From Oscillospiraceae bacterium (GTDB lineage Bacteria > Bacillota > Clostridia > Oscillospirales > CAG-272), in assembly GCA_009779295.1 (NCBI GenBank), contig WREN01000002.1, positions 1 through 38,111 of the forward strand: a stretch of 38,111 nt of DNA, given 5' to 3'. The notes beneath the pieces are model-generated. The model was not told the DNA's origin. It saw only the letters and a program-made list of their open reading frames with translations, and did not search any database. The first letter of the stretch is position 1. The number at the start of each line of letters is the position of its first letter. The position numbers and the translations under genes were made by a program. This document shows positions 15,428-24,597 of this stretch, in pieces.

Positions 15428-17950
15428 ATGATAACATTTGAAAACAAATATTTGCGCTATTCTTTTGAAGAAAACGGCAATATAACGGAATTTACCATCG
15501 GCGGCAAGAATCTTTCAACGAGCGGAAATTTCGCCGCGCTTTACAAAGAGAAAGGTTCCGCGGCGTTGACTCCGACAATTTTACTCAACAATAATATCTT
15601 AACCGTCAGTTTCGGCGACATTTCGTTTGAGATTGAAGTCACGGTTTATGATGAGTACATCACCTATAAAGTTATTTCCGCGTCCGAAAACGTTTACAAA
15701 TTCGTGTACGGCGCGGTCAACATCTCCGGCGGCGGCACGATGCTCGCGCTGAATAATTTCACCGAAACGCTCGGTTTTCCCGGTAAAACGAAACTCATCG
15801 GCGCTATGTGTTTCGGCAGAACGGGTATCGTCGGTTCGCAGGCGGCTTTGATAGCCGTTCCGCAGGAACGTTTGATCCCTCTTATGAAGGAGATATTAGA
15901 ACCTATCGAAATCGGCACGATGACCGTTTCCAGAGCGGGCGGTCCTTGGGCGGGCAGCGTCGAGGGCGCGAACGGCACGTACATCATTTCCGGCGAGTGT
16001 CCGGCTCCCGAGAAAGTGGACGCGCTTCTGGAGTATTACCGTTCGCTGAAGATAACGCAGGTGGATTTCCATCAGGGCGGGATGTTCAGGCAGGGGGATT
16101 TCCACTTCCATTTCCCCGGCGGGATAACGGAGTTCAGGAAGTTTTCCGACAAGCTCAAAGAGTACGGAATGATGTCGGGCTTGCACACATACGCACAGTT
16201 TATCGACCCGATGTCGAAATACGTCACGCCCGTTCCGTATAAAGAATTGGACGCGATAAAAGTTTACACGCTCGCCGAAGATATATCCACTACGGCGGAT
16301 ATAATAAAAGTATTGGAAGATACATCAAGTTTAAACACGATAACCGGCTTCTTCGTCAGGAATAGTTTATACATTCAAATCGGCGACGAAATGATAGTTT
16401 TCAGAAACGTTGACGCGGAAGGATTCAAGAACGTCGAGCGCGGCGCGCTTGGAACGAAAGTCACGGCGCATAAAAAAGGCGCGCAAGTCAAACATATGGC
16501 GCACATGTTCTGCCTGTTCGTGCCGAAGATGGATTCGGAGCTGTTTCTTGAGATCGCCCGCAACACCGCGCAGGCTTATAATGAGGGCGGGTTCGACATG
16601 ATCTATCTCGACGCGCTGGACGGCACGCCGAGCATGATAGACGATTATGAGTTCACGTGGTATTATTCCGCGAAGTTCGTAGCGGAGATTTTGAAGTACA
16701 CACAAGAAAAGCCGCCGATTCTCGAATACAGCATGATGACGCCGAGCCTTTGGTACGGGCGCACGAGAATGGGCGCGTTAGACACGCCGTTCACGGGCTA
16801 TAAGCAGTTCATTAAAGGGCATATTCACTACAACCAAAATATGGCGGAAGCGATGTATCTGTCCGGTCAGCTCGGATGGATTTCCGTTTATCCGACTACG
16901 CTTTGCCCGCTTGATTTGCTGACAGGTTATTCGACCAGATTTTTCTTCGAGGACGACGTTGATTACCTCGGCGCGAAATCGATAGCGTACAACACGGGTA
17001 TGTCTTACATCGTCGTGGCGGCGCAGGATCAGGACAAGTGGCCGGCGCTGACTAAGAATACTGAGTTGATAGGCACGTATGACAAGTTAAGGCTTGAGAA
17101 TTATTTCGCCCCGCACATAATTGAGCAATTGAAGGATTTGGACGCGGATTTCAAATTGATCGGCAATGAGTTCTACCGTATGTTCTATCCGACAAAGAAG
17201 TTGTTCAGCCCGGGCGACGATACGTTCGTCATTGACAATCCGGTGTGCGAACAGGATGCGGGTTTGCGGATTGAAAGTTTGTATTCGCTGTCGAATGAGG
17301 AAGAAGTTACGTTGCTTGAATTAGATGAGAATGAAGTCATTACGGAAGTCAAGAAGGATTTAGCGGTCACAGGTGTTCCGCTGGGAATGGGCGTTTGGAT
17401 TTACGGCAACAACGAGGGGTCGTATGTTTCAATCAAACTCAAGAGCCAGCCGCATATCGCGCACGGGATTCTTGAAAGATTGATTAAAGTCGATTTCAAC
17501 GGCTGGAAGTATTTCGAGCTCGTTGAAACCGATAACGGCGAGATTCCCGAAGCGCGCGAAGGCAAAGTCAGCTGCGATTACTCGGAGTTCAGGGAGTTCC
17601 CGCCGAATTTGAACTCGCTCGTGTATATTCACGTCAGGGTTATCGGTAAAAACGACGGTATCAAGATGCGCGACATTAAGGCGGTTTCAACAAAGGAGAA
17701 CGTGATCGTGAATCCGTCGCTCGGCGGGATTTCGTTCAAAGCTGCCATCAAGAGCGGGGAGTATTTGGATTACAGAGCCGGCGAAACTACGGCGAATGTT
17801 TACGATAAGTTCGGTAACGTCGTTGAGGTCGCTGATGTAAGCGGATATTTGAATTTGAAAACGGGCGCGAATACGACGAAGTTTAAGAGTGAAACGGAAG
17901 GCGCGAGAGTTAAACTGACGGCGATTATTAAGGGAGAGAAGATAAAATAA
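15428..17950 (+). CDS. Large cytoplasmic TIM-barrel protein, putative glycoside hydrolase or lyase
   Basis: This 840-residue protein looks like a carbohydrate-active enzyme but I cannot name the family. Residues 1-190 are beta-rich, like the N-terminal sandwich of retaining alpha-galactosidase-type enzymes. A barrel follows: ITQVDFHQGGMFRQGDFHF around residue 212 and GFDMIYLDALDG around 391-397, where YLDAL is placed like a catalytic strand-4 Asp. Further segments include ILEYSMMTPSLWYGRTRMGA. The last 200 residues are again beta-rich. There is no signal peptide, so it would act on imported oligosaccharides. It follows the UroD-fold gene by 4 bases with GGGAGG as ribosome binding site, and a bidirectional terminator closes the operon. 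Confidence 0.7.
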   Translation: MITFENKYLRYSFEENGNITEFTIGGKNLSTSGNFAALYKEKGSAALTPTILLNNNILTVSFGDISFEIEVTVYDEYITYKVISASENVYKFVYGAVNISGGGTMLALNNFTETLGFPGKTKLIGAMCFGRTGIVGSQAALIAVPQERLIPLMKEILEPIEIGTMTVSRAGGPWAGSVEGANGTYIISGECPAPEKVDALLEYYRSLKITQVDFHQGGMFRQGDFHFHFPGGITEFRKFSDKLKEYGMMSGLHTYAQFIDPMSKYVTPVPYKELDAIKVYTLAEDISTTADIIKVLEDTSSLNTITGFFVRNSLYIQIGDEMIVFRNVDAEGFKNVERGALGTKVTAHKKGAQVKHMAHMFCLFVPKMDSELFLEIARNTAQAYNEGGFDMIYLDALDGTPSMIDDYEFTWYYSAKFVAEILKYTQEKPPILEYSMMTPSLWYGRTRMGALDTPFTGYKQFIKGHIHYNQNMAEAMYLSGQLGWISVYPTTLCPLDLLTGYSTRFFFEDDVDYLGAKSIAYNTGMSYIVVAAQDQDKWPALTKNTELIGTYDKLRLENYFAPHIIEQLKDLDADFKLIGNEFYRMFYPTKKLFSPGDDTFVIDNPVCEQDAGLRIESLYSLSNEEEVTLLELDENEVITEVKKDLAVTGVPLGMGVWIYGNNEGSYVSIKLKSQPHIAHGILERLIKVDFNGWKYFELVETDNGEIPEAREGKVSCDYSEFREFPPNLNSLVYIHVRVIGKNDGIKMRDIKAVSTKENVIVNPSLGGISFKAAIKSGEYLDYRAGETTANVYDKFGNVVEVADVSGYLNLKTGANTTKFKSETEGARVKLTAIIKGEKIK

Positions 17951-17954
17951 AACA

Positions 17955-17980
17955 GGGACACGATACCACGTGTCCCTTCT
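17955..17980. terminator. Bidirectional intrinsic terminator between convergent operons
   Basis: GGGACACG (17955-17962) pairs with CGTGTCCC (17969-17976) around a 6-base loop, with TTCTT after it on the plus strand and an A-rich tract before it that gives T's on the minus strand. It lies between the stops of the TIM-barrel gene and the ttcA-like gene. Confidence 0.8.
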
Positions 17981-17998
17981 TCATATAAATTTTATACC

Positions 17999-18742
17999 CT
18001 AATTGGAATTATCCATCATTCCGAAACCGTCAACGTTCGCCTTCTGCATCGCTCCGAAAATCCGGTGTTTCAACCCTTTGTTTTCGCGCTCCAATTTATC
18101 GAGCATCACTTTCATATTTTCACGTTCCGTGTTCTCGTCTTCGGGGCACGGATTCTTTATCAACGGAAGCGGCGGATTGCGGTTTATAAAATAACGTATT
18201 TCTTTTTCGCGCACATAAATAAGCGGCCTTATCATAGTTATATTCTTGCGGCTCAAATATGTTACGGGCGAAAACGCGCCGATCCTGCCTTCGTTGAACA
18301 AATTCAGCATAAAAGTTTCGACGGCGTCGTCGAAATGGTGCCCGAGCGCGATTTTGTTACAGTTCATGGCGACAACCGCGTCGTGAAGTATGCCGCGCCT
18401 CATCCGCGAACATAACGAACACGGGTTAGATTCTTTGCGCGTTTCAAAAATTAGTTTTGCGAGTTGGGTGGGGATTATTTTGTATTCGATTTCAAGTTCG
18501 GCGCAGAATTTTATCAGCGGCTCAAAATCGATTCCGAATCCCATGTCAACCGTTACGGCGCAGAGTTCGTATCGTTTCGGATAGAACAAACGCATGTTGT
18601 AAAGCATACACAGCAGCGCGATCGAATCTTTTCCGCCCGACAACCCGACCGCTATGCGGTCGCCTTCGGCTATCATGCCGTAATCCTCAACCGCTTTGCG
18701 TCCGTGGCTTAAAATACGACGGATATTATTAAATTGAATCAC
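17999..18742 (-). CDS. ttcA: TtcA-family tRNA 2-thiocytidine synthetase
   Basis: The 247-residue protein is an N-type ATP pyrophosphatase. The PP-loop is SGGKDS at residues 35-40. The TtcA cysteines are CSLC (108 and 111) and a third in KNPCP (199), together the ligands of the 4Fe-4S cluster that activates sulfur. GHHFDDAVETFMLNLFNEG is also characteristic. TtcA-type enzymes thiolate cytidine 32 of certain tRNAs. The gene lies 9 bases downstream of a cysteine desulfurase, the natural sulfur donor. Bacillota members are diverse, so the exact tRNA position is inferred. Confidence 0.88.
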   Translation of the reverse strand: MIQFNNIRRILSHGRKAVEDYGMIAEGDRIAVGLSGGKDSIALLCMLYNMRLFYPKRYELCAVTVDMGFGIDFEPLIKFCAELEIEYKIIPTQLAKLIFETRKESNPCSLCSRMRRGILHDAVVAMNCNKIALGHHFDDAVETFMLNLFNEGRIGAFSPVTYLSRKNITMIRPLIYVREKEIRYFINRNPPLPLIKNPCPEDENTERENMKVMLDKLERENKGLKHRIFGAMQKANVDGFGMMDNSN

Positions 18743-18751
18743 TTTTTTACT

Positions 18752-19840
18752 TCACATCCTAATCAGACTATCCAAACCGTTTTTTAACTCTATAATAAAT
18801 CTGTCGATTTCCTCGATTGTATTAAACGCGCTCAAACTGATCCGCAGCGAACAATCCGCTTCCATTTCATTTAATCCAAACGCTAAAAGAACATGGCTCC
18901 GTTTGTTTTTCGAACACGCTGAACCGCTCGATACATAAATTCCTTTGCCGGAAAGATAATGCAGCATGGTTTCGCTTTTGATCCGCGGCAGTGTGATGCT
19001 GATGATGTGCGGGGCGTATTCGCCATGCGGAATATTTACTTTTACAGGCAAATTTTCAATCAAATGATCTCTTAAATTTATATCCGCCTTATATTTCACA
19101 GCTTCGCCGAAACCCGCGATCCCCGCCGTGTTTTCCGTTCCCGACCGGAATCCACGCTCCTGGCCGCCTCCGTATATGATCGACACCAACCGTTTCGATG
19201 TTATCACCTGTTCTTTGCAGAACAACGCTCCGATTCCTTTCGGACCGTGTATCTTATGCGCGCTCAATGTTATAAGATCGGCGTTAATTCCGCAAACCCT
19301 CCCAAAACCCTGCACCGCGTCGCAATGCGTGACGGCTGCGGGGTTGATCCTTTTGACAGCGTCGAAGATGGTTTTCACGTCGTAAACCGCGCCGGTTTCG
19401 TTGTTGACAAGCATGACCGAAACGAGCATGGTATCTTCGTTGACGGCGTTCTTCACTTCTTCAATGTCGATAACGCCGTGTTTCGTCGAGAGAAACACGA
19501 CTTCAACGTCATCCAATACTTTAACCGCTTCAAGAATCGACGGATGCTCGCTGTCGGTGGTGACGATGCGTTTGACTTTGCGGTTCTTGGCGCGGATAGT
19601 TCCGGACACGGCAAGATTGTTCGCTTCGGTTCCGCTGCCGCAGAAGATTATCCGCCCCTGCATTTTCAACGCTTTTAATATGTTACGCCGCGCTTCGGTG
19701 ATAACGTTCTCCGCCTCAAATCCGGCGGCGTGCAATGACGAAGGGTTGCCGTGGATGTTTTCGTAAACGTGCGTCATAACGTCAATGACTTCGCGGCGTA
19801 TCGGCGCGGACGCGCTGTTGTCAAGATATATTTTATTCAT
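18752..19840 (-). CDS. Cysteine desulfurase (NifS/IscS-like)
   Basis: This 362-residue PLP enzyme removes sulfur from cysteine to form an enzyme persulfide. The opening YLDNSASAPIRREV is the family hallmark. PLP-contacting Asp174 (HCDAVQ) and Schiff-base Lys196 (SAHKIHGPKG) are in place, and the catalytic Cys309 sits in SSGSACSKNKRSH. The ATG overlaps the last base of the upstream lipoprotein stop (TAATG), and the TtcA gene follows after 9 bases. No scaffold protein (IscU/NifU) is adjacent. This supports a dedicated tRNA-thiolation sulfur supply rather than general Fe-S assembly. Confidence 0.93.
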   Translation of the reverse strand: MNKIYLDNSASAPIRREVIDVMTHVYENIHGNPSSLHAAGFEAENVITEARRNILKALKMQGRIIFCGSGTEANNLAVSGTIRAKNRKVKRIVTTDSEHPSILEAVKVLDDVEVVFLSTKHGVIDIEEVKNAVNEDTMLVSVMLVNNETGAVYDVKTIFDAVKRINPAAVTHCDAVQGFGRVCGINADLITLSAHKIHGPKGIGALFCKEQVITSKRLVSIIYGGGQERGFRSGTENTAGIAGFGEAVKYKADINLRDHLIENLPVKVNIPHGEYAPHIISITLPRIKSETMLHYLSGKGIYVSSGSACSKNKRSHVLLAFGLNEMEADCSLRISLSAFNTIEEIDRFIIELKNGLDSLIRM

Positions 19841-20349
19841 TATTTAAATGTGAACCTGTTGATAATTTTCGCGACATCCTCGAGATTCTTCTCATAATTC
19901 TCCGGAACGGCGGTATAGGTCATTATATACACGGTACCCCCATGCAAACGCACTACCTGCATGAATTTGTATGCGGTACCTGTCAAGGTAGCGCTGTACT
20001 CATAACAATTCGCTTCGTAACCGTTCAGAAGTATCTTATTGACGGTCTCGTATTCAATATCGAGGAAAATTGTTTCGAGATCTTTTTTGTACCCTTCCCA
20101 GAATTCGTCGGGCGTCATTTGCTCTTTAGTTTCAAACGCGATGACATTAATACTCGAACGGTCGCTTTCGCTCACGTACGCGCCCATGTAACCGGTTGAA
20201 TCGTCGCTTGTGACGATCCAATCGTCCGGAACATAAAGGTTATACGTAACGAAATTGTTCGAAATCAACTTCATTCCGGCAAGCGTTGCGTCAACTTTCG
20301 CGCACGAAACCAATACCAGCAATAATATTATCATAATAAATTTTCTCAT
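19840..20349 (-). CDS. Small lipoprotein, PsbP/DUF1795-like
   Basis: The 169-residue precursor has a hydrophobic signal and lipobox LVSC with Cys16. The mature part, with NLYVPDDWIVTSDDSTGYMG, GYEANCYEYSATLTGTAYKF and a closing NLEDVAKIINRFTFK, resembles small PsbP/MOG1-fold lipoproteins common in Clostridia; the match is by pattern only. It heads an operon with the cysteine desulfurase (1-base overlap) and the TtcA-like gene, although no biochemical link is obvious. The ribosome binding site is a weak GGGGT. Confidence 0.75.
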   Translation of the reverse strand: MRKFIMIILLLVLVSCAKVDATLAGMKLISNNFVTYNLYVPDDWIVTSDDSTGYMGAYVSESDRSSINVIAFETKEQMTPDEFWEGYKKDLETIFLDIEYETVNKILLNGYEANCYEYSATLTGTAYKFMQVVRLHGGTVYIMTYTAVPENYEKNLEDVAKIINRFTFK

Positions 20350-20373
20350 GTTTTTACCCCATGTTTTTTATAG

Positions 20374-20401
20374 ATTATAAAATTTTAATAAAATTATACA
20401 A
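20374..20401 (-). promoter_or_regulatory. Possible promoter for the lipoprotein/desulfurase operon
   Basis: On the minus strand TTGTAT (20401-20396) and TATAAT (20379-20374) are 16 bases apart. The surrounding region is very AT-rich, so chance matches are likely. Confidence 0.45.
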
Positions 20402-20483
20402 TTAATATATTAATTATTCATGCAATCTTTTATAAGATTAACAAATAGTTTACAAATCGAAGTGCGATATTCAACATTATTTA

Positions 20484-20512
20484 TTGACAAATTATTAACT
20501 GTAAGATATAAT
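20484..20512 (+). promoter_or_regulatory. Consensus sigma-A promoter for the transglutaminase lipoprotein
   Basis: TTGACA (20484-20489) and TATAAT (20507-20512) are both perfect and exactly 17 bases apart. The predicted transcript starts near 20519, giving a leader of about 30 bases. Confidence 0.88.
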
Positions 20513-20550
20513 AACTAACGACGAAAATATTTCGTAAAGGATTTTTTTAA

Positions 20551-21798
20551 ATGAAATTATTAAATAGCAAATTTATATTTATATTTTTATGTTTAATATT
20601 GCTGTACAGCTGTAATAAACAAAGCGCTCTGCCGCCTGATATAGAGACTACGGTCGCAGTTAAACCGATAGATTCGGACAGCACTACCTTAATTGAAACC
20701 GCTCCGCCGGAAACTGAAACCACAACGCCGCCTGAGACGACTACAACCAAATCTCCCGAAACTACAACTACCACCGCTGAAACTACAACCAAACCGCCCG
20801 AAACAACCACTACTACAGCTCCCGTTACCACCACTAAACCTCCGGTGACTACTACAACGTCTCCTCCCGTTACGACAACTTTATCGCCGTCAACAACGAT
20901 CCCGCTGGCTGCGCCAGTTAAACCTAAAATAGATGAAGACGCAATTTTCAAAGGGGCGGCTGTCACAGGACTGAAAATGCCTTCCGCCGACGGTAAATCC
21001 CTTGCCTCAAGGGGCGTAGGTATCATTGATTACTCGAACGCTTCCGAAGGTTATGTTATGGTTAAATACGACGGAAAAACTTCAAACCTGCTCAATGTCC
21101 GCGTCTCGTTCGGCAATGAAATTTTAAACGATTATACGGGGATACTGCCCGGTGAATACGCGACGCTGCCTTTATCCGTCGGAAACGGTTCCTACAAGAT
21201 TACTTTGATGGAAATTGTAAACGGTAAAGGTTCCGGAATCGTTGACGTTACGGTTGACGTTAAATTAACTAATGATATTAACGGCTTCACTTATCCGAAC
21301 TTTTACGCTAATTATAACAAAGATTCCAAAGCCGTTAAAATAGCCGCGTATCTCGTAAAGGATATAAAAGACGAACTCAAAAAAATTGAGGCTATTTATA
21401 ATTATGTCATAACAACGTATTCATATGATTACGATTACGCGAAAAAAGTTATAAATAAGGAAGTTTCGTATCATGTTCCGGACCTCGAAAATATCGTAAA
21501 AAATAAAAAAGGCATTTGTTTCGATTACGCCGCGCTTATGGTGTCCATGCTCCGGAGCGTCGGCATACCGGCAAAGCATATTCACGGATATGCTCCTGAC
21601 GGGAAAGGCACTGAAGTATATCACGCGTGGATCAATACTTATACAAAAGAAACCGGCTGGATCAACGGCATTATTCAATTTGACGGCAAAAATTGGAAAC
21701 TGATGGATCCTACATACGTTTCTACAACAAACTCAAGCGACGCCGGTTATAAGCTTATCGGAGACGGCTCGAAATATAGGAATATGAAATATTTTTAA
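20551..21798 (+). CDS. Lipoprotein transglutaminase with Thr/Pro-rich stalk
   Basis: The 415-residue precursor has a signal peptide with lipobox LLYSC (Cys21). Next, at about residues 45-115, is a low-complexity stalk of repeated ETTTT, PPETTT and PVTTT units, which probably spans the cell wall and may be O-glycosylated. A beta-rich domain and a transglutaminase-like domain follow, with triad Cys323 (KGICFDYAALM), His358 (EVYHAWIN) and Asp386 (WKLMDPTY). All three catalytic residues are present. It is a surface-exposed protease or crosslinking enzyme of unknown target. A perfect promoter lies upstream; the pilus genes begin 27 bases after the stop and may be cotranscribed. Confidence 0.92.
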   Translation: MKLLNSKFIFIFLCLILLYSCNKQSALPPDIETTVAVKPIDSDSTTLIETAPPETETTTPPETTTTKSPETTTTTAETTTKPPETTTTTAPVTTTKPPVTTTTSPPVTTTLSPSTTIPLAAPVKPKIDEDAIFKGAAVTGLKMPSADGKSLASRGVGIIDYSNASEGYVMVKYDGKTSNLLNVRVSFGNEILNDYTGILPGEYATLPLSVGNGSYKITLMEIVNGKGSGIVDVTVDVKLTNDINGFTYPNFYANYNKDSKAVKIAAYLVKDIKDELKKIEAIYNYVITTYSYDYDYAKKVINKEVSYHVPDLENIVKNKKGICFDYAALMVSMLRSVGIPAKHIHGYAPDGKGTEVYHAWINTYTKETGWINGIIQFDGKNWKLMDPTYVSTTNSSDAGYKLIGDGSKYRNMKYF

Positions 21799-21825
21799 TT
21801 AAAAATCACGGAACGGAGAAAATAT

Positions 21826-22860
21826 ATGAGTACAATTAAAAATCAACTTAAAAAAATACCCGCGCAGCAAATGAGCGCCATTTTCATGGAACTGGGTCTT
21901 ATCATGCAGGCGGGAATAACTATAGCTGACGGACTTTCCATGCTTGCGGAAGACGAGTCCGATAAAAATTTCAAGAAAATCCTCACTTCGCTTTACGACG
22001 AAACCGTAGTAGGCATGCCGCTTTCGGAAGCTCTGGCAAACGTTAAGGATTTTCCCGGTATATTCCCTAAATACGCGGTCGATATGATCGCCGTCGGCGA
22101 AGGGACGGGACGTTTGGAGCAGGTATTTTTCACGCTGTCGGATTACTATTACCAGCGCGACCAGCTCGCAAAAACCATCCGCGGGGCTATATTGTATCCC
22201 GCCATGCTTCTGGGCATGATCGTACTTATCGTTTTGATTCTCATCACTCAGGTGCTGCCGATTTTCAACACGGTTTACAATCAAATGGGCGCGCAGATGT
22301 CCTCGATTGCGAGCGCGCTTATGAATTTCGGGACGTTTATTACGGAAAATATGGCGATTGTAATAATTATGGCGATTGTTTTATTGGCGGGGATTTTCGT
22401 CGCCGGCAGGCTGCTTTTCAGCCGCAGCGGGCTTATGCGCAATATTTCCGTTTCGCGTTTCGCGGCAAGCCTTTCGATGTCGCTCGCAAGCGGGCTCGGC
22501 GTTGACGAATCGTTCGAAATGGCGCAGAAGATAATAGGCGACAGCGTGTTGACTCCGCAGGTCGAACAATGCAAAAAATTTATCGCGGACGGCGAATCTT
22601 TCTCAAACGCGCTTTCCAAATCAAAAATTTTCCCTGTGCTGTATACAAGTATGCTGTCATCGGGATTTAAAACGGGTTCGGCCGATACTATCATGAACGA
22701 GATCGTCCGCCGTATCGACGAATCCGTAAACGACGAAATCGACGAGCTCGTCGCTTCCGTTGAACCGACGCTTGTTATAATCATGAGCGTGCTGATCGGA
22801 TTTATACTGCTGTCCGTAATGCTGCCGCTTATGAATATAATGACCGTTATCGGGGGATAG
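21826..22860 (+). CDS. pilC: Type IV pilus/type II secretion inner-membrane protein PilC/GspF
   Basis: This 344-residue integral membrane protein is the platform for pilin assembly. It has two GspF domains: the first around residues 15-135 with LIMQAGITIADGLSMLAEDE, the second around 210-330 with SLSMSLASGLGVDESFEMAQ. Membrane helices lie near 120-148, 165-195 and at the C-terminus (LVIIMSVLIGFILLSVMLPL). CGGAGAAAA precedes ATG 21826. It opens a compact operon of four small pilin-like or accessory genes and pilT. No PilB assembly ATPase or PilD peptidase is found in the window. Confidence 0.92.
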   Translation: MSTIKNQLKKIPAQQMSAIFMELGLIMQAGITIADGLSMLAEDESDKNFKKILTSLYDETVVGMPLSEALANVKDFPGIFPKYAVDMIAVGEGTGRLEQVFFTLSDYYYQRDQLAKTIRGAILYPAMLLGMIVLIVLILITQVLPIFNTVYNQMGAQMSSIASALMNFGTFITENMAIVIIMAIVLLAGIFVAGRLLFSRSGLMRNISVSRFAASLSMSLASGLGVDESFEMAQKIIGDSVLTPQVEQCKKFIADGESFSNALSKSKIFPVLYTSMLSSGFKTGSADTIMNEIVRRIDESVNDEIDELVASVEPTLVIIMSVLIGFILLSVMLPLMNIMTVIGG

Positions 22861-22866
22861 ATTCAC

Positions 22867-23187
22867 ATGAAAAACAACGTCCGCCATAAAAGGGTCATCA
22901 CGGTCGAAACTGTCGTATCGATAATTATTTTCGCAGTTATACTTATATTATTCATCGGCGGTTTAAGCGACGCGGCCGGTAACAGCGTCGCGGAAGGCGC
23001 GCGGATCGCGAAAATTTCGCTTATGAGGGCCGCCGCAAGCTGTTACGCGTTTGAGGGCGCTTATCCGTCGGATTATCAGTATTTGGTTGATAATTACGGA
23101 ATCAACGTCGACACGGACAAATATATCGTCCATTACGAAGCCATATCGTCCAACCTTATGCCGAACATTAAAATACTTATTAAATAA
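22867..23187 (+). CDS. Small pilin-like protein (GspG-like)
   Basis: The 106-residue product has a short charged N-terminus, then a hydrophobic helix at about residues 10-32 (VITVETVVSIIIFAVILILF) with a Glu near the start, as in type IV pilins. The following segment AAASCYAFEGAYPSDYQYLV resembles GspG/ComGC-type major pseudopilins, where residues after the helix sit in a Y-P-rich loop. A canonical Gly/Phe prepilin cleavage site is not clear. It starts 6 bases after pilC. Confidence 0.65.
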   Translation: MKNNVRHKRVITVETVVSIIIFAVILILFIGGLSDAAGNSVAEGARIAKISLMRAAASCYAFEGAYPSDYQYLVDNYGINVDTDKYIVHYEAISSNLMPNIKILIK

Positions 23188-23210
23188 AATAAACTAAAAG
23201 GTAGCACTAT

Positions 23211-23705
23211 ATGAATAATTCCTCTCACAAAAAAATAAAACCCCGGTCTTTTGATGTTATTTTTACACTGCTTTTGTTTTGCCTGTTCACTTTTACCGTT
23301 ATGACGACCCTTATTTCGGGCGTAAGCGTGTATAAAAACACCGAAGAGCTAATGCTCAGCCGCTATGAGGAACGGACCGCGCTCGCTTATATTATCACAA
23401 AAGTGCATAACTACGATATACAAGGCAATATCACAGTTAAAAAATTCGGCGACACCGATGCGCTTATATTCACTGAAACTATCGGCGGTATCGATTATCT
23501 TACATATATCTACTGTCATGAAGGCTGGCTGCGCGAACTGTTTATAGACGAGTTTGCGGAATTTGAAGCGCATATGGGCGAGAATATCGTCGAAGCGGAA
23601 AAACTTAACTTTACTATGAAAACATCCGATTTGGTGTATATAAGATACGAATCCGACGGCGGAAAAGTCTGCGAAACGCACGTTAACATACGGAGCGGGA
23701 GGTAA
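23211..23705 (+). CDS. Pilus-operon accessory protein (DUF4860-like)
   Basis: The 164-residue protein has a single N-terminal membrane helix (about residues 15-37, DVIFTLLLFCLFTFTVMTTL) and a beta-rich extracytoplasmic domain. Its layout and place in the operon fit the DUF4860 proteins seen in Clostridia pilus loci; this is recognition from memory. It may be a minor pseudopilin or an assembly factor. Ribosome binding site AAAGGTAG precedes ATG 23211. Confidence 0.6.
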   Translation: MNNSSHKKIKPRSFDVIFTLLLFCLFTFTVMTTLISGVSVYKNTEELMLSRYEERTALAYIITKVHNYDIQGNITVKKFGDTDALIFTETIGGIDYLTYIYCHEGWLRELFIDEFAEFEAHMGENIVEAEKLNFTMKTSDLVYIRYESDGGKVCETHVNIRSGR

Positions 23706-23715
23706 GTAAAACAAC

Positions 23716-24120
23716 ATGAAACATAAATACGCGTCAAAATCCGCGCTGTTTTTGATGGAACTGCTCATAGCGATACTGGTATTCTCGTTTACGACGGCGA
23801 TCTGTATGCGCATATTCGTCCACGCCAAACTGACGGCGGATTACGCCGGAAATCTGAGCATAGCGGTAACAGCGGCGCAGAACGCCGCGGAATGTTACAA
23901 AGCGAGCGGCGGTAATTTAATACGCGCAGCCGAAATTCTCGGCGTTGAAACGCTGAACGATAAAATCGAATACGCGCTTGAGCACGAAATGACGCTGGAG
24001 CTGACCGAGTCGGGAAGAAGCGGACTCTACACTTCCTGCGAGATTGCCGTTTACTTGTTTAACGGGGACGAGATATACAGGATCGAAGTCGGCGCTATAA
24101 ACGAAAAAGGGGTGAGATAA
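23716..24120 (+). CDS. Minor pilin-like protein with type IV prepilin helix
   Basis: The 134-residue protein has an N-terminal hydrophobic segment SALFLMELLIAILVFSFTTA with Glu in the ELLIAI motif, the best type IV prepilin signature in this operon. A small globular domain follows. GGAGGTAAG overlaps the end of the previous gene. The stop overlaps the next start by one base (TAATG), indicating translational coupling. Confidence 0.72.
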   Translation: MKHKYASKSALFLMELLIAILVFSFTTAICMRIFVHAKLTADYAGNLSIAVTAAQNAAECYKASGGNLIRAAEILGVETLNDKIEYALEHEMTLELTESGRSGLYTSCEIAVYLFNGDEIYRIEVGAINEKGVR

Positions 24121-24593
24121 TGGTAGATTACAGAAATATCAACTTCACACAGGAACGCAAATCATACAAACGCTCGCACGGAGTTAACGCCGGAAGCGTT
24201 TCGGTCATTATGATCTTCACCGTTTTATGTCTCGCCGTGTTCGCGATCCTGACAATGGTTTCCGCCAATGCGGAATTGCGGCTGGCGCAGAAATATTCAA
24301 ATTCCGTAACTAAATATTACGCCGCCGACAACATCGTTTCGCAATTCGTAGCGGAAATCAAAAACGCCCCTTCTCTATCCGTTGCTGAATCCATAGCGCG
24401 TAAATACGGGGCCTCAACCAATTTTTACGACGATGGATTATACATTACCTACGTTGCAGAAGCCGACGAGAGATCAAGGATAACAGTCGAAATGACCGTA
24501 ACGGAAACGGGCGACACGATCACAGCTTATTATCAATTCACCGAGAGCGGTTTTGTTATGGAATTCAGTTTCGGCATATGGATGGGGGAGTGA
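24120..24593 (+). CDS. PilX-like minor pseudopilin
   Basis: The 157-residue product has a 30-residue charged N-terminus followed by a membrane helix SVSVIMIFTVLCLAVFAILT (about 27-46). After this come ANAELRLAQKYSNSVTKYYAADN and a small beta-rich domain, an arrangement like PilX-type proteins. It lacks the Glu5 of major pilins. It is coupled to the previous gene by TAATG and followed by pilT after 4 bases. Confidence 0.62.
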   Translation: MVDYRNINFTQERKSYKRSHGVNAGSVSVIMIFTVLCLAVFAILTMVSANAELRLAQKYSNSVTKYYAADNIVSQFVAEIKNAPSLSVAESIARKYGASTNFYDDGLYITYVAEADERSRITVEMTVTETGDTITAYYQFTESGFVMEFSFGIWMGE

Positions 24594-24597
24594 TTTT

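Noticed and set aside
20547..21026. Val/Gly-rich minus-strand open frame
   Set aside because: It is the reverse complement of the Thr/Pro stalk codons, which automatically yields Val/Gly repeats.
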